Part shown: positions 7,546 through 15,791 of the stretch, piece after piece
Numbering within the stretch: position 1 is the stretch's first letter
Layout: each line of letters begins with the position of its first letter
Origin: JBQTKD01 sp052389435
GTDB lineage: Bacteria > Actinomycetota > Actinomycetes > Sporichthyales > Sporichthyaceae
Reading direction: 5' to 3'
DNA: 39,828 bases
NCBI GenBank assembly: GCA_052389435.1
Contig: JBQTIB010000158.1
Span: 1-39,828 of the forward strand
Made by a program: the position numbers and the translations under genes
Notes under the pieces: model-generated
Database searches by the model: none
What the model was told of the DNA's origin: nothing
The model's input: only the letters and a program-made list of their open reading frames with translations

Positions 7546-8286
7546 ATGACCACGGTGATGACTCGCCCGACGCCTCCGCCGCGTCCGGGCCGCGGCCGCA
7601 ACGCCGGCCGCGCCGCCGTGCACGGCCTCGGCGAGCTGATGATCACCGCCGGTCTCGTGATGCTGCTGCTGGTCGTCTACCAGCTGTACTGGACCAACCT
7701 CGAGGCCGAGAACAAGGCCGACGACATCCGGTCCGAGCTTCGCCAGGACTGGGCCGTCGTGCAGACGGTGAAGAACAAGCCGCTGCCCGGCGACGCGCTG
7801 GCGATCCTCTACATCCAACGCCTCGGCACGAACTGGGCGAAGCCGCTCGTCGAAGGCGTCGACTTGGACAACCTCGCCCGCGGCGTCGGGCACTTCCCCA
7901 AGAGCGCGCTGCCCGGCCAGGTCGGCAACTTCGCGATCGCCGCGCACCGCGCCACCCACGGCGAGCCGTTCGCCTACCTCGACAAGATCGAGCCGGGCGA
8001 CAAGGTCATCGTCGAGACCCGGGACAAGTACTTCGTGTACACGATCGACGAGATGAAGGGCCAGAACCGGGCCTGGAAGCTCGTCGACCCGGACAACGGC
8101 AGCGTCGTGCTCCCCGTGCCGGAGCAGCCGGGCGCGACGCCGAAGGACAAGCTGATCACCCTGGTCACCTGCCACCCCCGCTGGGGCAGTTCGAGCCGCC
8201 TGATCGTCTACGGGGAGCTCACCAAGGAGATCAAGAAGGTCCCGGGCGTCAAGCCCGCCGAACTGTCGTTCTCGAAGAAGGCCTGA
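7546..8286 (+). CDS. Class E sortase
   Basis: A 246-residue sortase that anchors secreted proteins with LAXTG-like signals to peptidoglycan. One N-terminal membrane anchor covers about residues 29-49. The catalytic triad is visible: His134 (AAHRATHG), Cys209 (LVTCHP) and Arg218 (SSSRLIVYGE). The family's start-of-barrel motif is present as ILYIQRLG. No LAXTG substrate is seen nearby. The ATG at 7546 was chosen; ATG 7558 is also possible. It lies 20 bases after the DUF881 stop and is followed at once by a small membrane protein, the standard order in this locus. Confidence 0.92.
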   Translation: MTTVMTRPTPPPRPGRGRNAGRAAVHGLGELMITAGLVMLLLVVYQLYWTNLEAENKADDIRSELRQDWAVVQTVKNKPLPGDALAILYIQRLGTNWAKPLVEGVDLDNLARGVGHFPKSALPGQVGNFAIAAHRATHGEPFAYLDKIEPGDKVIVETRDKYFVYTIDEMKGQNRAWKLVDPDNGSVVLPVPEQPGATPKDKLITLVTCHPRWGSSSRLIVYGELTKEIKKVPGVKPAELSFSKKA

Positions 8287-8287
8287 C

Positions 8288-8458
8288 ATGTACTCGTGGA
8301 TCTGGCGTCGGCTGCCCGGCCCGCTCGTCGTGCGTGCCCTCCTCGCCCTGGTGCTCGCGGCCGCAGTCGTCTACGGCCTGTTCGAGTACTTCTTCCCGTG
8401 GCTCGACCCGCGCCTTCCGTTCAACCAGGTCGGCGAGGTCGGCGGGGAGACGCCGTAG
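8288..8458 (+). CDS. Small membrane protein downstream of sortase
   Basis: A 56-residue protein starting 1 base after the sortase stop. It begins MYSWIWRRLPGPLVVRAL, has one transmembrane helix (about 13-35), and ends with an acidic tail after a F-P-W-L-D-P-R-L-P-F-N segment. Short proteins with this W-R-x-L-P-G-P start and P-F-N ending occur beside class E sortase genes in many actinobacteria, so it is a real gene, though its function is unknown. It may assist the sortase or septal machinery; that is inference from linkage. Confidence 0.8.
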   Translation: MYSWIWRRLPGPLVVRALLALVLAAAVVYGLFEYFFPWLDPRLPFNQVGEVGGETP

Positions 8459-8499
8459 GGGCGGCCCGCAGCCTGTGGCGGGGGCGATCTCCCGCCGGA

Positions 8500-8505
8500 T
8501 AGCCT
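8500..8505 (+). promoter_or_regulatory. -10 element (TAGCCT) for a leaderless transcript
   Basis: TAGCCT ends 7 bases before the ATG at 8513, with no Shine-Dalgarno between. This would start a leaderless mRNA for the AAA+ ATPase gene and the five genes coupled to it, separating that cassette from the sortase operon. Confidence 0.55.
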
Positions 8506-8512
8506 GCGCTCG

Positions 8513-10192
8513 ATGGCCACCGACCGGAGTGTGGGCACCGCGACGCCGAGTGCCGCGTTTCGGCGCGATCTCGGGCGGCTGCTGCAGGCCCGCAACCCAC
8601 TGCTGCTCGTCGAGAGCTTCGAGGAAGACCGGGTCGTCGCCGAGATAGTGGCGGTGGCCGCGGACGTGGACCTGGTCCGCACCCGCCGGACCGTGAAGGT
8701 CTGGTCGGCAACAGCAGGGCTGGGTTCGCCGGGCGCCCTCGGCCCCGCGGGGACGCGTTCCCCGCAGGCGGCGTTGGAGGAAGCGCTCAAGGCGACCGAG
8801 CCCGCCGTGTTCGTGTTCAAGGACCTGCACCACTACCTCGGCGCGGGCAACCGGCCGGTGGACCCGGTGCTGGTCCGACTGCTCCGGGACGCCGCGAGCA
8901 CGTTCCACCACGGCGACAACCCGATGTGCCTGATCCTGCTCGCACCGTCGCTGGCGATCCCACTCGACCTGGAGAAGGACGTCACCTCGGTGGAGTTCCC
9001 GCTGCCCAGCGTCGGCGAGGTCCGCGCCGTCCTCGACGGCCTGATCGCGACGAATCGCCGTCACGGTCGCATTCGGATGGCGGCGACGGACCAGGACCTG
9101 GAGGTGCTGACCAAGGCCGCGGTGGGCATGACGCTGCACGAGGCGGAGAACGCCTTCGCCCGCGCCATGGTCTACGACGGGGCGCTGAGCGTCGCGGACG
9201 TCCCGTTGATCCTGGAACAGAAGAGCCAGGCGATCCGCAAGTCCGGGATCCTCGAGGTTGTGGTCCCGAACGTCTCGCCGGCGGAGATCGGCGGGCTGGA
9301 AAACCTGAAGCGCTGGCTCGCCAAGCGAGACGGAGCGTGGCTGGACGTCGCGGCCGGCTGGGCGTTGCCGGCACCCAAGGGCGTGCTGGTCACCGGAGTG
9401 CCGGGGTGCGGCAAGAGCCTGACGGCCAAGTGCACCGCTGCCATGTGGAACCTTCCCCTGCTGCGCATGGACGTAGGACGGATTTTCTCCGGCCTCGTCG
9501 GTTCCTCTGAGCAGAACATGCGCGCGGCCCTGCGCACGGCCGAGGCCGTCGCGCCGGCGGTGCTGTGGATCGACGAGATCGAGAAGGGCTTTGCCGGGGT
9601 CGGGGACCGTTCGGGGGACAGCGGCACCTCGCAGCGGGTCTTCGGCACGTTTCTGACGTGGCTTCAGGAAAAGGAGGCGCCGGTTTTCGTCTTCGCCACC
9701 GCGAACAACATCGAACGGCTCCCGCCGGAGTTTCTGCGCAAGGGCCGCTTCGACGAGATCTTCTTCGTGGACCTGCCGACCGAGCGCGAGCGGCTGCCGA
9801 TTTGGCGGGTGCACCTCGGGCGCCGTGCGGGCGCCCCGTCCGCCGCCGGAAAGCTCGGGGTCGACGCCGCGCTGCTCGCCGAACTGTCCGCGCGCTCGGA
9901 GGGCTACAGCGGCGCGGAGATCGAGCAGACCGTCGTCGCGGCGCTCTACGACGCCTTCGCCGAACGTCGTCCCCTCGAACTCGCCGACCTCGCACACGCC
10001 CTCGACACGATGGTCCCGCTGTCGGTGACGCAGGCCGAACAGGTAGCGGCGCTGCGGAGTTGGGCGGACCTGCGCGCGGTCGCGGCCACGGCCGCCGAAG
10101 ACCGCGACGACTACGACTCCCCGGCCCCGGGCGAGGAGTTCCCCGACGAGGGGTCCGCGCGCACCCGAGGTGGACGGACGGTGGACTTTTGA
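8513..10192 (+). CDS. Ycf46-like AAA+ ATPase
   Basis: A 559-residue AAA+ ATPase. A degenerate N-terminal NTPase-like domain (about 1-235) with V-F-V-F-K-D-L-H-H near 99-107 precedes a complete ATPase domain: Walker A GVPGCGKS (295-302), Walker B VLWIDEIE (350-357), sensor-1 Asn398/399 and a R-K-G-R-F-D-E arginine-finger region near 409-414. A lid and acidic tail follow. This two-domain layout matches the cyanobacterial/plastid Ycf46 group, linked to photosynthetic carbon metabolism in cyanobacteria, but of unknown role in actinobacteria. It is first of six coupled genes; the next gene overlaps it by 4 bases. A remodelling role on a partner from the operon is inference. Confidence 0.88.
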   Translation: MATDRSVGTATPSAAFRRDLGRLLQARNPLLLVESFEEDRVVAEIVAVAADVDLVRTRRTVKVWSATAGLGSPGALGPAGTRSPQAALEEALKATEPAVFVFKDLHHYLGAGNRPVDPVLVRLLRDAASTFHHGDNPMCLILLAPSLAIPLDLEKDVTSVEFPLPSVGEVRAVLDGLIATNRRHGRIRMAATDQDLEVLTKAAVGMTLHEAENAFARAMVYDGALSVADVPLILEQKSQAIRKSGILEVVVPNVSPAEIGGLENLKRWLAKRDGAWLDVAAGWALPAPKGVLVTGVPGCGKSLTAKCTAAMWNLPLLRMDVGRIFSGLVGSSEQNMRAALRTAEAVAPAVLWIDEIEKGFAGVGDRSGDSGTSQRVFGTFLTWLQEKEAPVFVFATANNIERLPPEFLRKGRFDEIFFVDLPTERERLPIWRVHLGRRAGAPSAAGKLGVDAALLAELSARSEGYSGAEIEQTVVAALYDAFAERRPLELADLAHALDTMVPLSVTQAEQVAALRSWADLRAVAATAAEDRDDYDSPAPGEEFPDEGSARTRGGRTVDF

Positions 10193-10653
10193 GCGTCGAG
10201 ATCGTGCTGATCCCCTTGGCGCTCGCCGCGGCCCAGGCTGTCGCGACGGTGGGCGGAGGCGTCGCCGGCGGCGTCGTCGACCGCAGCGAACGCATCTGCC
10301 TGGTACAGACCAGGCTCAAGCACTCCGGCCTGCTCGTGGAGGCCCTGCAGGACCTCGGCGCGAGCGCGGAGGTCACCGCAACGGGCGTGCGCGGCACCCG
10401 CGACGGGCTGGACTTCGCCTTCGTCCACCACGAGGACGGCACCCTGACCGCGCAGTTCCCGCCGCTCACGGACGAAGACCTCGCCCGGGACTTCGTGCTG
10501 GAAACCGACGCCGCGTACGCCCTGCGCGTGCAGGCGACGGTGCACGAACGGATCCGCCAACGTGCCGGCGAACTGGGCATGACGATCGAGGCCGAACACG
10601 TCGACCCCGAGCACGGAATCACCCTTGTCCTGGACGTGGACGGCGGCCGCTGA
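10189..10653 (+). CDS. Ycf35/DUF1257-like protein
   Basis: A 154-residue protein starting at TTG 10189, which overlaps the ATPase stop (TTGA), or at GTG 10204. The start is a hydrophobic segment (IVLIPLALAAAQAVATVGGG). The rest is mixed alpha/beta, with L-V-Q-T-R-L-K at about 39-45 and a Y-x-x-x-V-Q-x-x-V-H-E-R-I segment near 110-122, as in DUF1257. In cyanobacteria and plastids DUF1257 is Ycf35; it is often found next to DUF2997 and Ycf46-type ATPases, exactly the company here. Assignment is supported mainly by those neighbours. Biochemical function is unknown. Confidence 0.65.
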   Translation: MSVEIVLIPLALAAAQAVATVGGGVAGGVVDRSERICLVQTRLKHSGLLVEALQDLGASAEVTATGVRGTRDGLDFAFVHHEDGTLTAQFPPLTDEDLARDFVLETDAAYALRVQATVHERIRQRAGELGMTIEAEHVDPEHGITLVLDVDGGR

Positions 10654-10892
10654 TGGCGGGGCGGCGGATCGCGATCACCATTCGGGCCGATGGGACGGTC
10701 GAGGCCGAGACCCTCGGCATCACCGGCGAGGACTGCCTGGACTACCTCCGGCTGCTCGAGGATCTGCTCGACGCCGAGGTCGTGGACTCGGCGTTCACCT
10801 CCGACTACGAGCGCGCTGCCGTCGCCACCGACGCCACGACGCAGGTCGACGGCGTCGCGACGGAGACGGTGCGTGAACGCGGCACGCCGTAG
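10653..10892 (+). CDS. DUF2997 protein
   Basis: A 79-residue protein whose ATG shares one base with the preceding TGA (TGATG). It has the DUF2997 pattern: an I-x-I-x-I-R-A-D-G-T-V-E-A-E-T-x-G-x-x-G strand-turn followed by a C-L-D-Y-L-R-L-L-E-D-L-L helix. DUF2997 has no assigned activity, but accompanies DUF1257 across cyanobacteria and actinobacteria. The acidic C-terminal half is less conserved. Tight coupling suggests a fixed stoichiometry with the DUF1257 partner. Confidence 0.8.
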   Translation: MAGRRIAITIRADGTVEAETLGITGEDCLDYLRLLEDLLDAEVVDSAFTSDYERAAVATDATTQVDGVATETVRERGTP

Positions 10893-11574
10893 GGTCCAGG
10901 CGCTCCTGCGCCTGCTCCGCGACTTCTGGTGGGTACTGCCGGCCTTTCTCGGCGGACTGTTCACCTGGCTGAGCTTCTACATCCTCGGCATGCGGCTCCA
11001 CCGTCGCGAACTGATCTTCACCGGCACCGCCTACTCCGCCTACTCCGCGATGCTGTGGTTCGCGTTCAGCCGCGCCGAGATCGAGTACAGCGACGCCGCC
11101 TCCACCTTGGCGACCATCGCGCTGTTGATCGGTTGGATCGGCGGGGTGCTGCACGTCTTCGCGGTCGCGACGGCCTTCGAACGCGAACTGGCCGGTGCCC
11201 CCGCGCCCCGCAGGGCCGGGAGCCGCCGTCGTGCCGCGCCGGGCAGCGTGGGGGCGGCCGGCGACGTGCTCGGCTTCGCGCCGACCACCGCGGAGTACTT
11301 CGCCGCTCCGGCTCCACAGGCATCCCAACCGCCAGTGCAGGCCAACACCGCGACGGAGCGGGAACTGTCGGCACTGCCGGGAGCGAGCCCGCAACTGGTG
11401 GCCCGGTGGTTGGCCGAACGAACCCGCCGCGGCGGATTCCGCGATTTGGCAGAGCTTACCCGCGCCCTGGAACTGACACCCCATCAGGTGGTCCGGCTGC
11501 GAACCAGGATCTGCTTCGAGGACCCCGGGCCCAGCCCCGAGCGAAGCGGCCGCGGACGGGTGCTGGATGTCTGA
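10873..11574 (+). CDS. Membrane protein with C-terminal helix-hairpin-helix domain
   Basis: A 233-residue protein starting at GTG 10873, overlapping the DUF2997 gene by 20 bases. A basic N-terminus leads to three hydrophobic segments (about residues 17-36, 46-62 and 72-95). A low-complexity A/P/R linker (100-150) follows. The C-terminal part (about 155-215) is a ComEA-like helix-hairpin-helix: N-T-A-T-E-R-E-L-S-A-L-P-G, then a second L-E-L-T-P-H-Q-V half. Such domains bind DNA or mediate protein contacts. The membrane domain plus HhH suggests tethering of the ATPase complex or DNA at the membrane; that is inference. Confidence 0.75.
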   Translation: MNAARRRVQALLRLLRDFWWVLPAFLGGLFTWLSFYILGMRLHRRELIFTGTAYSAYSAMLWFAFSRAEIEYSDAASTLATIALLIGWIGGVLHVFAVATAFERELAGAPAPRRAGSRRRAAPGSVGAAGDVLGFAPTTAEYFAAPAPQASQPPVQANTATERELSALPGASPQLVARWLAERTRRGGFRDLAELTRALELTPHQVVRLRTRICFEDPGPSPERSGRGRVLDV

Positions 11575-12217
11575 GGCTCTGCGGATCCGGCGCTTCCTGC
11601 CCTCCACCGCCGCGGAGGGCCCGGGCCGGCGCGCGGCGCTGTGGGTGCAGGGCTGCACCATCCGCTGCCCCGGCTGTTTCAACCCGCACACGTGGCCGAG
11701 CGTCGGCGGCGAAACCGTGCCATGGCTAGACCTGCACGCCCGGATCCGTACGGTTGCGGACCAGATCGAAGGTGTCACTCTGCTCGGCGGCGAACCGTTC
11801 GACCAAGCCGGGCCGCTCGCGGCGCTCGCCGCAGCGGTTCGCGCCGACGGCCTGTCGGTGATGACGTTCACGGGGCACGTCCTCGAGGACCTAGAGACGG
11901 CGGGACGGCCGGAGTGGACGGCCCTGCTCGCGACCACCGACCTACTTGTCGACGGGCCCTACCGCCAAGACCTGCCCGACCGGCGTAGGCCCTGGGTCGG
12001 CTCGACCAACCAGCGCTTCCACGCCCGGACCGCCCGCTACGCCGAACTCGTCGGATCCCTTGCCCTGCTCGAAGCCCTGCCCGATCGGCTCGAAGTGCGC
12101 ATCGGTGCCGGGGGAGAGGTGCGGGTCAACGGCTTCGCCGAGGTCGAGGATCTCCTCGCACTGCTCGACAGTCTGGCCGCCACGCACCCGAGTCCGTTGC
12201 GGCGCGGGCGCTGCTGA
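11567..12217 (+). CDS. Radical SAM activase-like protein (PflA/NrdG type)
   Basis: A 216-residue radical SAM enzyme. The 4Fe-4S motif C30-x3-C34-x2-C37 (QGCTIRCPGCFNP) and the SAM-binding GGEP (74-77) are intact. Its short length and T-x-x-G-G-E-P-x-x-Q layout match glycyl-radical activases (PflA, NrdG) and the single-cluster radical SAM group. No glycyl-radical enzyme is encoded in the window, so its substrate is probably another product of this operon. It overlaps the HhH gene by 8 bases and the NHL gene by 1. The substrate is not predictable from sequence. Confidence 0.85.
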   Translation: MSEALRIRRFLPSTAAEGPGRRAALWVQGCTIRCPGCFNPHTWPSVGGETVPWLDLHARIRTVADQIEGVTLLGGEPFDQAGPLAALAAAVRADGLSVMTFTGHVLEDLETAGRPEWTALLATTDLLVDGPYRQDLPDRRRPWVGSTNQRFHARTARYAELVGSLALLEALPDRLEVRIGAGGEVRVNGFAEVEDLLALLDSLAATHPSPLRRGRC

Positions 12218-13329
12218 TGGCCTCGCCGCTGGAACGCGTGCTGGCGCATCCGCACTGGCGGTGGCTCGTTCACCTGGCCGTCCCGGTCGTTGCGCTCGCG
12301 GTGCTCTTCGGCGCGGTCGTTGTGGGCGAGGCGCTGGACACCGAGCAGCGCATCTCCACCGCCCGGTGCACGCCGGTGCCCACCCCGGTCAACGCCGGCT
12401 TCGGCTCCGGGATTGCGATCGGTTCCGGCGAGGAGGTCTACGTCCTGCAGGCGCAGGCCCGCTGCGTCGTGCGACTCGACGCGCAGGGCAACGGCGCGAT
12501 CGTCGCCGGGGCCCCCGGCGGCGCGGACTGTGCGGCGTGCGACGTCGACCTCGGCCGGCCCTTCGACCTCGCCGTCGGCGCGGACGGCACGCTCTACGTG
12601 GGCCAGCAGGAGGACGCCGACGTGCTCGTCGTTCGACCGGACGGCTCGACCCGCACGATCGAGGCGAACTACGACGACTTCGTGCGCCCCGCCGTGCAGG
12701 CGCTCGCGCTGATCGGCACCGACGTCCTCTACGTCGCCGAGCAGAACCGGATCCGTCGCTACGACGACAGAGCAGAAGATCCCGAGGACCGCAAGCGGGT
12801 CGTCGCCGGCGGCGGCGATCGGGACGTGCGCCGGATCAGCGTCGAGGACTCGATCCCGGCGAGCGACCTGGCGCTCGGAGAGGTCCGCGCCATGGCGGTG
12901 GCGGGCGACGGCACGGTGTATCTGGTGCAGGAGGACCGCTACCGGGTGCTGAAGGTGAGTCCCGAGGGACTCGTCAGCTGGTTCGCGGGAACCGGCGAAC
13001 CGGGGGACGACGGCGACGGCGGTCCGGCGAAGGAGGCTCGCATCGACGCCACCGGGATCGCGGCGGACACCGCGGGCAACGTCTGGGTATCGATCCAGGA
13101 CGGCCACCGCATCCGCCGGATCGACTCGAGCGGGCGGATCTCCACCGTCGCCGGCGTCGGACGGCCCGGCCCCGGCGGCGACGGTGGACCGGCCGAGAAG
13201 GCCCTGCTGAACTACCCGTCGGATCTGGTCTACCGCGCCGGTTCGCTCTTCGTCCTCGACGGCGGGCAGGTGCGCCGCATCGACGCCGCCGGCACGATCG
13301 ACACTCTCGGCCCGCGCAGGCCCGATTAG
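12217..13329 (+). CDS. Membrane-anchored NHL-repeat beta-propeller protein
   Basis: A 370-residue protein with one N-terminal transmembrane helix (about 17-38) and an extracytoplasmic propeller. NHL-type repeats are clear near residues 120-160 and 265-345 (G-D-G-G-P-A-x-x-A...D-x-x-G-N-V-W-V-x-x-x-x-x-H-R-I-R-R-I-D). C52 and a C-x11-C-x2-C group near 95-110 may form disulphides outside the cell. Its ATG overlaps the radical SAM stop (TGATG), so it is the last gene of the cassette. Propellers of this kind bind proteins or ligands; the partner is unknown. Confidence 0.85.
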   Translation: MASPLERVLAHPHWRWLVHLAVPVVALAVLFGAVVVGEALDTEQRISTARCTPVPTPVNAGFGSGIAIGSGEEVYVLQAQARCVVRLDAQGNGAIVAGAPGGADCAACDVDLGRPFDLAVGADGTLYVGQQEDADVLVVRPDGSTRTIEANYDDFVRPAVQALALIGTDVLYVAEQNRIRRYDDRAEDPEDRKRVVAGGGDRDVRRISVEDSIPASDLALGEVRAMAVAGDGTVYLVQEDRYRVLKVSPEGLVSWFAGTGEPGDDGDGGPAKEARIDATGIAADTAGNVWVSIQDGHRIRRIDSSGRISTVAGVGRPGPGGDGGPAEKALLNYPSDLVYRAGSLFVLDGGQVRRIDAAGTIDTLGPRRPD

Positions 13330-13332
13330 GCT
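13327..13332 (+). promoter_or_regulatory. -10 element (TAGGCT) for leaderless pabA
   Basis: TAGGCT overlaps the stop codon of the NHL gene and ends 7 bases before the pabA GTG at 13340. No Shine-Dalgarno is present. This would let pabA be transcribed independently of the cassette upstream. Confidence 0.5.
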
Positions 13333-13339
13333 TCGGCGC

Positions 13340-14005
13340 GTGACCCGCATCCTCGTCGTCGACAACTACGACAGCTTCGTGTTCAACCTCGTTCAGTACC
13401 TGGCGCAGTTGGGCGCGGAATGCGACGTGCGGCGCAACGACGCCGTGCCGACCTCCGCCGCCGAGGACTTCGATGGCGTGCTGCTCTCGCCCGGGCCGGG
13501 AACGCCGGAGTCGGCCGGGGTGTGCATCGAAATGGTCGGGCACGCCGCCACCGTCGGCGTTCCGCTGTTCGGGGTATGCCTCGGGCTGCAGTCGATCGGC
13601 GTCGCCTACGGCGCGCACGTCGGCCGCGCGCCGGAACTGCTGCACGGCAAGACGAGCCTGGTCGAGCACGACGGCGCCGGCGTGCTCGAGGGGCTGCCCA
13701 ATCCGTTCACCGCGACCCGGTACCACTCCCTCGCCATCGACCCGGCGACCGTTCCAGACTCCCTCGAGGTCACCGCACGCACCGCCAGCGGCGTCGTGAT
13801 GGCCGCTCGGCATCGGACGCACAGCGTCGAGGGCGTGCAGTTCCACCCGGAATCGGTGCTCACCGAGGGCGGGCACCGCATGCTCGCCAACTGGCTGGTG
13901 CGCTGCGGGCACGCCGACGCCGTCGAGCGCTCCGCGGGCCTGGCCCCGGTCGTCGGCCCGCCCCCGAGCGTCGGCGAGGAACGCCTCCCTTCGGCCGCGG
14001 GCTGA
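13340..14005 (+). CDS. pabA: Aminodeoxychorismate/anthranilate synthase glutamine amidotransferase subunit
   Basis: A 221-residue class I glutamine amidotransferase that releases ammonia from glutamine for the chorismate-using partner in folate (PabB) or tryptophan (TrpE) synthesis. The catalytic triad is visible: Cys80 (FGVCLGLQS), His169 and Glu171 (VQFHPES). The N-terminal ILVVDNYDSFVFNL and the oxyanion loop SPGPGTP are typical. The C-terminal 30 residues are extra and variable. Its place beside pknB matches the actinobacterial origin region. It converges on pknB with only 7 bases between stops. Confidence 0.92.
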   Translation: MTRILVVDNYDSFVFNLVQYLAQLGAECDVRRNDAVPTSAAEDFDGVLLSPGPGTPESAGVCIEMVGHAATVGVPLFGVCLGLQSIGVAYGAHVGRAPELLHGKTSLVEHDGAGVLEGLPNPFTATRYHSLAIDPATVPDSLEVTARTASGVVMAARHRTHSVEGVQFHPESVLTEGGHRMLANWLVRCGHADAVERSAGLAPVVGPPPSVGEERLPSAAG

Positions 14006-14012
14006 GCCTGCC

Positions 14013-15791
14013 TCAGTTTTCGATTCGCCCCAACAGGCCGCCCGGGTCCTCCGGGTCCTCCGGGTCCGGCGTCTCCTCGACCGGCGGCGGGGTTTCCTCC
14101 GGCAGCGGTTCCGGGGTCGGCTCGGCCTGCGGCTCGGCGGCCACCACGATCGACACCGTGGAGCCCTTGGCCAGCTTGGTTCCGGCCCCGGGCACCTGTC
14201 GGAGCACCGAGCCGGCGGGCACCGCGTCGGACTCCTCCTGCGGGATCTCCGCCGGCAGCACGAAGCCGGCGGCCTGCAGCGTGGCGAAGGCGGTGGCGTA
14301 GGGCAGGCCGACGACGCGGGGCACCTCGACGAGCGGGACGCCGTTGGACACCGACAGCGCGACCCGGGTGTCCGGTGCCAGCCGGGAACCGGCCTTGGGC
14401 TTGCTGCTCAGCACCTCGCCGTCCGGACGGTCGGAGTTCACCATCGTGACCTTGCCGACCTCCAGGCGCGCATTCTTCAACGCGGTCTTCGCGGCCGCGA
14501 GCGGCAGCCCGGTGAGCTCGGGCACGATCGACTTCACCTCGCCCTGGGAGATGACGATGACGACGTCGGTGCCGCCGGCGACGGTGCTGCGCCCGGCCGG
14601 GTCCTGGGAGATGACCAGGCCCTCGTTGACCGTCGGAGAGTTCTCGGTCTGGATCACCGGCTTGAGCCCGCGCGCACTCAGCGCCGCGACGGCGGCCTTC
14701 TCGGCCAGACCTTCGAGCTGGGGCACCTCGACCTTGTTCGAGGGCCCGCCGCCGCCGACGAGCTTCTGGCCGACGAAAAGGCCGAGCCCCGCCACGGCGA
14801 TCGCCGCAAGCAGCAGCGCGACCAGACCCACCACCCGGCGGCGCTGTTTGGGTTCGCTCACCGCCGGCATGGCGGTGGTCGGTGCGCCGACCGGACCCGG
14901 GCGGCGCGCGTCCGGGGAGGAGTCGAGCATGACCGCGGGCGCGTTGACCGGCTGGCCGTCGAGGGCCCGCTCGAGGTCGTCCCGCATCTCCGCGGCCGAC
15001 TGGTACCGGTTGTCGACGTTCTTGGCCAGGGACTTCAGGACGATCGCGTCCATCGCCGGATTGACCGCCGTGTCGACCGTCGACGGCGGCTTCGGGTTTT
15101 CGCGGACGTGCTGGTAGGCCACGGCCACGGGGGAGTCGCCGGTGAACGGCGGCTCGCCGGTGAGCAGTTCGTAGAGCAGGCAGCCGGTGGAGTACAGGTC
15201 GGAGCGGGCGTCGACCTTCTCGCCCTTGGCCTGCTCCGGGGACAGGTACTGCGCGGTGCCGATGACCGCGGCCGTGGACGTCATGGTGGAGGAGGCGTCG
15301 GCGATCGCCCGGGCGATGCCGAAGTCCATCACCTTGACCGTGCCGGAACGGGTCAGCATGACGTTGCCGGGCTTGATGTCCCGGTGCACGATCCCGTTGT
15401 GGTGGCTGTAGTCCAGTGCCGCGAGAGTGCCCGCGGTGATCTCCAGCGCCCGTTCGGGCAACAGCTTGCGGCCGGAGTTCAGCAACTCGCGCAGCGTCTG
15501 GCCGTCGACGTACTCCATGACGATGTACGGCACCGGGGTGCCGTCGACGATGTCCTCGCCGGTGTCGTAGACCGACACGATCGACGGGTGGTTCAGCGAC
15601 GCGGCGGACTGCGCCTCGCGGCGGAAACGGGCCTGAAAGCTCGAGTCCAGCGCGAGATCGGAGCGCAGCGTCTTGACCGCGACCGTGCGCCCGAGCCGCA
15701 CGTCCCGCGCCAGGCGCACCTCCGCCATGCCGCCACGGCCGAGCACCTCGCTCAGCTCGTAACGGCCCCCCAGCAGGCGGCCCTCGCTCAC
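14013..15791 (-). CDS. pknB: Serine/threonine protein kinase PknB with three PASTA domains
   Basis: A 592-residue membrane kinase. The kinase domain (about 10-270) has a glycine loop (LGRGGMAEV), Lys40, HRD (136-138), DFG (156-158) and a Thr/Ser-rich activation loop (STMTSTAAVIGTAQY). A transmembrane helix lies near residue 318. Three extracellular PASTA domains follow, then an E/P-rich tail. PknB senses muropeptides or lipid II and phosphorylates regulators of cell-wall synthesis and division. Four PASTA domains are usual in Mycobacterium, so three is short. It starts with GTG and overlaps pknA by 4 bases. Confidence 0.95.
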   Translation of the reverse strand: MSEGRLLGGRYELSEVLGRGGMAEVRLARDVRLGRTVAVKTLRSDLALDSSFQARFRREAQSAASLNHPSIVSVYDTGEDIVDGTPVPYIVMEYVDGQTLRELLNSGRKLLPERALEITAGTLAALDYSHHNGIVHRDIKPGNVMLTRSGTVKVMDFGIARAIADASSTMTSTAAVIGTAQYLSPEQAKGEKVDARSDLYSTGCLLYELLTGEPPFTGDSPVAVAYQHVRENPKPPSTVDTAVNPAMDAIVLKSLAKNVDNRYQSAAEMRDDLERALDGQPVNAPAVMLDSSPDARRPGPVGAPTTAMPAVSEPKQRRRVVGLVALLLAAIAVAGLGLFVGQKLVGGGGPSNKVEVPQLEGLAEKAAVAALSARGLKPVIQTENSPTVNEGLVISQDPAGRSTVAGGTDVVIVISQGEVKSIVPELTGLPLAAAKTALKNARLEVGKVTMVNSDRPDGEVLSSKPKAGSRLAPDTRVALSVSNGVPLVEVPRVVGLPYATAFATLQAAGFVLPAEIPQEESDAVPAGSVLRQVPGAGTKLAKGSTVSIVVAAEPQAEPTPEPLPEETPPPVEETPDPEDPEDPGGLLGRIEN

